Assembly (NCBI GenBank): GCA_905221605.1
Contig: CAJNDS010000413.1
Coordinates: 341,010 to 405,009 of the forward strand
DNA length: 64,000 bases
Source of the DNA: Symbiodinium natans
Lineage: Eukaryota; Sar; Dinophyceae; Suessiales; Symbiodiniaceae
Direction: 5' to 3'
The notes under the pieces: generated by a model
Databases searched by the model: none
What the model saw: the letters and a program-made list of their open reading frames with translations, nothing else
What the model was told of the DNA's origin: nothing
Shown here: positions 57,741-64,000 of the stretch, in pieces
How positions within the stretch are numbered: the first letter of the stretch is position 1
How the letters are laid out: each line of letters starts with the position of its first letter
Position numbers and translations under genes: made by a program

Positions 57741-59054
57741 ACAGAACTCTGGTGACACATAATCCGCGGAAAATGTGTCATGCTTGTTTGTGTTAGCACG
57801 GCTCTACGGACACATATTCCGCGGAAAACGTGTCATGTTTTTTGTGTTAGCACAGCTCTACTGACACATATTCTGCGGAAAGACTGTCATGTTTTTGGTG
57901 CTAGCAGAACTCTGGTGACACATATTCTGCGGAAAATGTGTCATGTTGTTTTGTGCTAGCACGGCTCTACCGACACATATTCCGCGGAGAATGTGTCATG
58001 TTTTTTGTGTTAGCGCAGCTCTACTGACACGTATTCTGCGGAAAAAAAGTGTCATGTTTCTGGCGCTAACAGAACTCTGGTGACACATATTCCGCGAAAA
58101 ATGTGTCATGCTTTTTTGTGTTAGCACGGCTCTGCTGACACATATTCCGCGGAAAATGTGTCATGCTTTTTGTGTTAGCACAGCTCTACTGACACATATT
58201 CTGCGGAAAAACTGTCATGTTTTTGGTGCTAGCAGAACTCTGGTGACACATATTCGGAGAAAAAATGTTATGTTTTTGGCGCTAAGAGAACTCTGGTGTC
58301 ACATTTTTCGCGGAATACGTGTCATGCTTTTTTGTGTTAGCACGGCTCTACTGACACATATTCCACGAAAAATGTGTCATGTTTTTTGTGTTAGCACAGC
58401 TCTACTGACACATTTCTGTGGAAAAACTGTCATGTTTTTGGTGCTAGCAGAACTCTGGTGACACATATTCTGCGGAACATGTGTCATGCTTTTTTGTGTT
58501 AGCGCGGCTCTACTGACACATATTCCGCGGAAAATGTGTCATGTTTTTGTATTAGCACAGCTCTAATGACACATCTTCTGCGGGAAACATGTCATGTTTC
58601 TGGTGCTAACAGAACTCTGGTGAGACATATTCCGCGAAAAATGATTCTGCGGAAAAAATGTCATGCTTCTGGCAGCTGGTGCTAAGAGAACTCTGGTGAC
58701 ACATATTCCGCGAAAAATGTGTCATGCTTTTTTGTGTTAGCACGGCTCCACTGACACATATTCCGCGGAAAAATTGTCATGTTTTTGGTGGAATTTACGA
58801 ACACTTACCCCCCGATAAGCAAGACGTGGAGCCACTCCGCGTTCTCAGCCTTTAAGAGTTTAACGGGGTTTAGAATACAGGGATACTTATATTTGCTCCT
58901 TGAAACTTACGAACACTTACCCCCCGATAAGCAAGACTTGGAACCTGCAGACAACAACAAACAGGTCTGTCGCAAAACTTCGACCATTGATACATACCCC
59001 CTGTAGCAGGGTATGTCGCGCATGTGGGCCGCGGCCCCATTACAAGCAATTAAT
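57741..59054. repeat. Right long inverted arm
   Basis: About 1.3 kb. It has about 15 copies of a unit of roughly 58 bp containing the 28-bp palindrome TGACACATATTCCGCGGA...TGTCA and alternating GTGTTAGCACGGCTCT / GGTGCTAGCAGAACTCT spacers, then the outer part inverse to 55869-56130. It is longer than the left arm by several units. Confidence 0.85.
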
Positions 59055-59240
59055 ACCAATTTTTTCCGGGGGGGTGGGTGGGGGGGGGTGGGGGGGCGGG
59101 GGGGTGGGGGTGGGTGGGAGGGGGGGGTGGAGGTGGGCGGCTGGGGGGGGGGTGGAGGTGGGGGGGGTGTGGGGGGTGGGGGGGGGGGGGGTGGGGGGGG
59201 GGGGTGGGGGGGCGGTGGGGGGGCGGGGTGGGGGGGGGTG
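59055..59240 (+). repeat. G-rich minisatellite
   Basis: GGGGGGTGG-type units with almost no C or A. Strong quadruplex potential. Confidence 0.9.
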
Positions 59241-62200
59241 AAATCGATTTAATTGGGGGGAGACCCAGTCAAGCCATAAGCCAACCAATTAAATCGTTTA
59301 AATCGCCCAGGCCAATTAAATAGTTTAATTGGCCTGGGCGATTTAAACGATTTAATTGGCTCCAATCAAATCGTTTAAATCGGACGCCTGAATTAATCCA
59401 ATTAAATCGTTTAAATCGCCCAGGCCAATTAAATTATTTAATTGGCCTGGGCGATTTAAACGATTTAATTGATTGCTTTATGGCTTGACTGGGTCTCCCC
59501 ACAATTAAATCGATTTAAACGATAAACGATTTAAACGATTTAAACGATTTAATTGAGTCCAATTAAATCCTTTAAATCGGACGCCTGGACTAAATAATTT
59601 AATTGGCCTCCACGATTTAAACGATTTAATTGAGTCCAGTTAAATCGTTTAAATCGCCCAGGCCAATTAAATTATTTAATTGGCCTGGGCGATTTAAACG
59701 ATTTAATTGATTGCTTTATGGCTTGACTGGGTCTCCCCACAATTAAATCGATTTAAACGATTCAAACGATTTAATCGATTTAAACGATTTAATTGGGTCC
59801 AATTTAATCGTTTACATCGCCCAGGCCAATTAAATAGTTTAACTGGCCTGGGCGATTTAAACGATTTATATAATTGGAGCCAATTAAATCGTTTAAATCG
59901 GACGCCTGAATTAAATAATTTAATTGACCTGGGCGATTTAAACGATTTAATTGGACTCAATTAAATCGTTTAAATCGTTTATCGTTTAAATCCATTTAAT
60001 TGTGGGGAGACCCAGTCAAGCCATAAAGCAATCAATTAAATCGTTTAAATCGCCCAGGCCAATTTAATTGGCCTGGGCGATTTAAACGGTTTAATTGGAC
60101 TAATTTAACTGACCTGGGCGATTTAAACGATTTAATTGGACTCAATTGAATCGTTTAAATCGATTAAATCGTTTAAACCTTTTAAATCGTTTAAATCGAT
60201 TTAATTGTGGGGAGACCCAGTCAAGCCATAAAGCAACCAATTAAATCGTTTAAATCGCCCAGGCCAATTTAAATAATTTAATTGGCCTGGGCGATTTAAA
60301 CGTTTTAATTGATTGCTTTATGGCTTGACTGGGTCTCCCCACAATTAAATCGATTTAAACGATTTAAAAGATTTAATCGGTTTAAACGATTTAATTGGGT
60401 CCAATTAAATCGTTTAAATCGGACGCCTGAATTAAATAATTTAATTGACCTGGGCGATTTAAACGATTTAATTGAGCCCAATTAAATCGCTTAAATCGCC
60501 CAGGCCAATTAAATAGTTTGATTTGGCCTGGGCGAATTAAACGATTTAGTTGAGTCCAATTAATTCGTTTAAATCGGACGCCTGAATTAAATAGTTTAAT
60601 TGACCTGGGCGATTTAAACGATTTAATTGAGTCCAATTAAACCGTTTAAATCGCCCAGGCCGATTAAGTTATTTAATTGGCCTGGGCGATTTAAACGATT
60701 TAATTGAGTCCAATTAAATCGTCTAAATCGTTTAAATCGTTTAAATCGCAAAAATCGATAAAATTGTGGGGAGACCTAGTCAAGCCATCAATTAAATCGT
60801 TTAAATCGCCCAGGCCAATTGAATAGTTTAATTGGCCTGGGCGATTTGAACGATTTCATTGAGTCCAATTAAATCGTTTAAGTCGCCCAGGCCAATTAAA
60901 TAGTTTAATTGACCTGGGCGATTTAAACGATTTAATTGAGTCCAATTAAATCGTTTAAATCGCCCAGGCCAATTAAATTATTTAATTGGCCTGGGCGATT
61001 TAAACGATTTAACTGATTGCTTTATGGCTTGACTGGGTCTCCCCACAATTAAATCGATTTAAACGATTTAAACGATTTAATCGATTTAAACGATTTAATT
61101 GAGTCCAATTAAATCGTTTAAATCGGACGCCTGAATTAAATAATTTAAATGACCTGGGCGATTTAAACGATTTAATTGAGTCCAATTAAATCGTTTAAAT
61201 CGCCCAGGCCAATTAAATAATTTAATTGGCCTGGGCGATTTAAACGATTTAATTGATTGCTTTATGGCTTGACTGGGTCTCCCCACAATTAAATCGATTT
61301 GAACGATTTAAACGATTTAATCGGTTTAAACGATTTAATTGGGTCCAATTAAATCGTTTAAATCGCCCAGGCCAATTAAATAGTTTAACTGGCCTGGGCG
61401 ATTTAAACGTTTTAATTGAGTCCAAGTAAATCGTTTAAATCGGACGCCTGAATTACATAATTTAATTGACCTGGGCGATTTAAACGATTTAATTGGACTC
61501 AGTTAAATCGTTTAAATCGTTCAAATCGTTTAAATCGATTTAAGTGTGGGGAGACCCAGTCAAGCCATAAAGCAATCAATTAAATCGTTTAAATCGCCTA
61601 GGCCAATTTAATTGGCCTGGGCGATTTAAACGATTTAATTGGACTAATTTAACTGACCTGGGCGATTTAAACGATTTAATTGGACTCAATTAAATCGTTC
61701 AAATCGCCCAGGCCAATGAAACTCTTTAATTGGCCTGGGCCATTTAAACGATTTAATTGGGCCCAATTAAATCGTTTAAACCGATTAAATCGTTTAAATC
61801 GTTTAAATCGATTTAATTGTGGGGAGACCCAGTCAAGCCATAAAGCAATCAATTAAATCGTTTAAATCGCCCAGGCCAATTAAATAGTTTAATTGGCCTG
61901 GGCGATTTTAACGATTTCATTGAGTCCAATTAAATCGTTTAAATCGCCCAGGCCAATTAAATTAGTCCAATTACGTCGTTTAAATCGCCCAGGCCAATTA
62001 AATTGGCCTGGGCGATTTACACGATTTAAATGATTGTTTTATGGCTTGACTGGGTCTCCCCACAATTAAATCGATTTAAACGATTTAAACGATTTAAACG
62101 ATTTAATTGAGTCCAATTAAATCGTTTTAATCGGACGCCTGAACTAAATAATTTAATTGACCTGGGCGATTTAAACGATTTAATTGAGTCCAATTAAATC

Positions 62201-62545
62201 GTTTAAATCGTTTAAATCGATTTAATTGTGGGTAGACCCAGTCAAGCCATAAACCAATCAGTTAAATCGTTTAAATCGCCCAGGCCAATTAAATTATTTC
62301 ATTGGCCTGGGCGATTTAAACGATTTAATTGGGTCCAATTAAATCGTTTCAATCGGACGCCTGAATCAAATAGTTTAATTGGCCTGGGCGATTTAAACGA
62401 TTTAATTGGATCCAATTACATCGCGTATATCGGACGCCTGAATTAAATAATTTAATTGGCCTGGGCGATTTAAACGATTTAATTGGACTCAATTAAATCG
62501 TTTAAATCGTTTGAATCGTTTAAATCGTTTAAATACTTATTTAAA
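59241..62545. repeat. Palindromic TTTAAACGATTTAAA / GCCCAGGCC satellite
   Basis: About 3.3 kb built of AATTAAATCGTTTAAATCG, GCCCAGGCCAATTAAAT, GGACGCCTGAATTAAAT and a 23-bp CCCAGTCAAGCCATAAAGCAATC box, each present in both orientations, giving nested hairpins. The frequent short frames are read-through. Confidence 0.9.
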
Positions 62546-62702
62546 AATGGAATGAGCTAAATAGACCCGAAAGGCTGCTCTTTCACATATATATATATAG
62601 GGGCCTTAGCAATTAGAATAGGGTTTTGGGGATTGGTATAGGTGAATGATGAAGGGACCCCTAAGGGAGTACTATTAGCAATTAGTCCGACCCTTATATT
62701 GA

Positions 62703-62830
62703 GGCCTAAACCCTAAACCCTGAACCCTGTGTAACCCTAAACCCTAAACCCTAACCCCTAAACCCTAAACCCTACACCCTAAACCCTAAACCCTAAACCC
62801 TAAACCCTAAACCCTAAACCCTAACCCTAA
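62703..62830 (-). repeat. CCCTAAA array
   Basis: About 17 units, starting 100 bp outside the AT-rich block. Confidence 0.9.
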
Positions 62831-62884
62831 ACCCCCTAGCCTCCGACCTTTTGGGGGTTCGGGTCCTGTTTGGGGGCTTGGGGT

Positions 62885-62939
62885 GTGGAAGCTCGTGTGA
62901 GAAAAGAAGCAAAGGCAGCCAGTTCATGATCCCCAGCCT
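62885..62939 (+). CDS. Weak exon candidate
   Basis: The frame reads VEARVRKEAKAASS and then TGA. No clear acceptor. Confidence 0.25.
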
Positions 62940-63125
62940 TGCAGAAGTTGGCTGAGGGTTTAGGGTTTAGGGTTTGGGGTTTGGGGTTTGGGGTTTAGGG
63001 TTTAGGGTTTAGGCCTTCGGGTTTGGGGTTTAGGGTCGCAGCACGCGCTATGCACCTAGGCAGTGAGCCGCGAACCGTTGCTGGTCGTTGCGGTTTATGG
63101 TTCACAGCTACCTTAAACTGCTTTC

Positions 63126-63233
63126 GAAGAGCCCAATACCCCTGAATTGAGGAATTTGCCTAAAATCATAAGAAGGATCCCCTTTATAATTCAAGGTATA
63201 TTCCTTCATTAAGGGGTATTGGGCTTGCTGGGC
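63126..63233. mobile_element. Family P MITE, copy 7
   Basis: CGAAGAGCCCAATACCCCTGAA pairs with AAGGGGTATTGGGCTTGCTGGG. Confidence 0.82.
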
Positions 63234-63273
63234 TGTTGCCATCGTAAGTTTTGTTACCGCTCATTATTCATTT

Positions 63274-63415
63274 TAGGGTTCTTAAGAGAAGGGGGTTCAC
63301 GGGGGTTATATAGCCCGAGGTCCCCTAATACTCCCCACTACTCCCCAAGGTTCCCTAAGCTTCCCTAATTCCCTAGCTACCCACTCCCCATGAACCCCCT
63401 CCCTTAAGAACCCTA
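63274..63415. mobile_element. Family E-like element
   Basis: TAGGGTTCTTAAGAGAAGGGGGTTCA at the left and TGAACCCCCTCCCTTAAGAACCCTA at the right are inverted. Inside are repeated CTCCCCACTACTCCCC-like modules. Confidence 0.78.
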
Positions 63416-63650
63416 CAAATTAAGCCCAACTCGACATCAAACACTAGTTCTTGGCAAAGGGTTTTCGTCGTTGTGGCCCGGTTATTCACCATCGTTCAAG
63501 TATTTTTTATGCGACCGACAACCTTTCATGAGCTTTGGTTTCTTGTTGTTTTCGTTACTTGCTGTTGAACTATTTTTACGCTTCTATTCATCCGTGTTCA
63601 TAGCTACACTGCTTAACCACTCTTTGCTCTTCAACATCCTCAGTTGTTAT
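63416..63650 (+). other. Hydrophobic open frame, doubtful
   Basis: A frame to 63659 reads ...SFGFLLFSLLAVELFLRFYS..., hydrophobic because of T-rich composition. It runs into CCCTAAA repeats. I do not support it as a gene. Confidence 0.25.
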
Positions 63651-63834
63651 AAACCCTAAACCCTAAACCCTAAACCCTAAACCCTAAACCCTAAACCCTA
63701 AACCCTAAACCCTAAACCCTAAACCCTAAACCCTAAACCCTAAACCCTAAACCCTAAACCCTAAACCCTAAACCCTAAACCCTAAACCCTAAACCCTAAA
63801 CCCTAAACCCTGAACCCTAAACCCTAAACCCTGA
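63651..63834 (-). repeat. CCCTAAA array
   Basis: About 26 near-perfect units. Confidence 0.95.
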
Positions 63835-63874
63835 ACCAGACCCCCCAAGCCCTCAACCAGTTCTTGCGCCCGCC

Positions 63875-63982
63875 ATGGGTTTTATCAACTGCGTTTCAGC
63901 TTTCGGCGATGGGCCGATGATTCTTTGTGACTTTGCCAGCTCCCATGATACTTCGCTGGCATCTTGCTTGTGCATTCCGGCC
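63875..63982 (+). CDS. First exon of a new gene, truncated by the window
   Basis: CGCCATGG context. MGFINCVSAFGDGPMILCDF continues SSHDTSLASCLCIPA and stops at GCC/GTGCTTGG in phase 0. A Family G element starts at 63986, so the exon is probably cut by an introner whose left duplication gives the GT donor. Confidence 0.5.
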
Positions 63983-63985
63983 GTG

Positions 63986-64000
63986 CTTGGAGGTTCATGG
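63986..64000 (+). mobile_element. Start of a Family G element at the window edge
   Basis: CTTGGAGGTTCATGG is identical to the left TIR of 21490-21684. Confidence 0.75.

Larger units (their letters stand above)
54900..62601. mobile_element. 7.7-kb AT-rich block bounded by short inverted repeats
   Basis: Both ends have (AT)n followed inward by GCCTTT-N-GGGTCTATTTAGCT (54925-54945; inverse near 62553-62573). Inside, in order: weak ORFs, a TTATCATAA palindrome cluster, left arm 55869-56729, core 56730-57740, right arm 57741-59054, a G-rich minisatellite, and palindromic TTAAATCG satellite. There are no CCCTAAA arrays inside, though such arrays pervade the rest of the window. Nature unknown: a TIR element, integrated viral DNA or a satellite block. 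Confidence 0.6.

Noticed and set aside
55914-58461. Proteins from the palindromic satellite arms (FCVSTALLTHIPRK-type)
   Set aside because: Period equals the satellite unit, and the same peptide is seen in both arms in opposite orientation.
59040-59323. Glycine/tryptophan-rich or proline-rich proteins
   Set aside because: Translation of the G-rich minisatellite.
59703-62446. Repeated KSFKSPRPIKLFNW-type peptides
   Set aside because: Read-through of the TTAAATCG palindromic satellite.

Overview
The window looks like nuclear DNA of a dinoflagellate, probably of the Symbiodinium/Suessiales type. Three things suggest this. There are dozens of interstitial arrays of the telomere-type heptamer TTTAGGG/CCCTAAA in both orientations. 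Genes are cut into very short GC-rich exons by small TIR elements that double as introns, with GT-AG, GC-AG and GA-AG borders. There is also a very long intact Ty1/copia polyprotein of a type I associate with dinoflagellate genomes. No prokaryotic gene organisation, rRNA, tRNA or CRISPR array was seen. The assignment is inference from sequence features only.

Layout. 1-4.2 kb: degenerate telomeric repeats, MITE-like remnants, and a 31/32-bp minisatellite with a 5-unit higher-order pattern. 4.27-11.26 kb (+): a 13-exon gene reconstructed by hand, with ankyrin repeats, a Sec7 (ARF-GEF) domain and a weak PH-like tail. From position 4365 the exons sum to exactly 692 codons including the stop. Nearly every intron is an introner-like element, several of which carry telomeric arrays inside. 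11.3-25.1 kb (+): repeats plus a dispersed set of short exons, several phase-compatible and with HEAT-like character, possibly condensin CAP-G. 25.125-36.162 kb: a complete copia element on the minus strand. It has 364-bp LTRs differing at one position, a GAACC target duplication, a PPT, a half-tRNA-type PBS and one uninterrupted gag-pol frame. The frame carries extra modules: a putative 2OG-Fe(II) oxygenase-like fold between integrase and RT, a long insertion inside the integrase core, and a C-terminal membrane segment with a His/Cys motif. 36.2-54.9 kb: more short plus-strand exons, MITE families, a minus-strand proline-rich fragment and an AT-rich island. 54.9-62.6 kb: an anomalous AT-rich block bounded by a short inverted repeat. 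Inside are two long inverted arms built of a 28-bp palindromic satellite, a core with small AT-rich ORFs (one weakly capsid-like) and about 3.3 kb of palindromic TTAAATCG satellite. 62.6-64 kb: repeats and the first exon of a new gene, cut at the window edge by the start of another TIR element.

The recurring theme is a host genome in which TIR elements create introns by using their target duplication as the 5' splice site and their own terminal AAG as the 3' splice site. Telomere-type repeats expand or are captured inside those elements. The young copia element and the AT-rich block are later, larger insertions.
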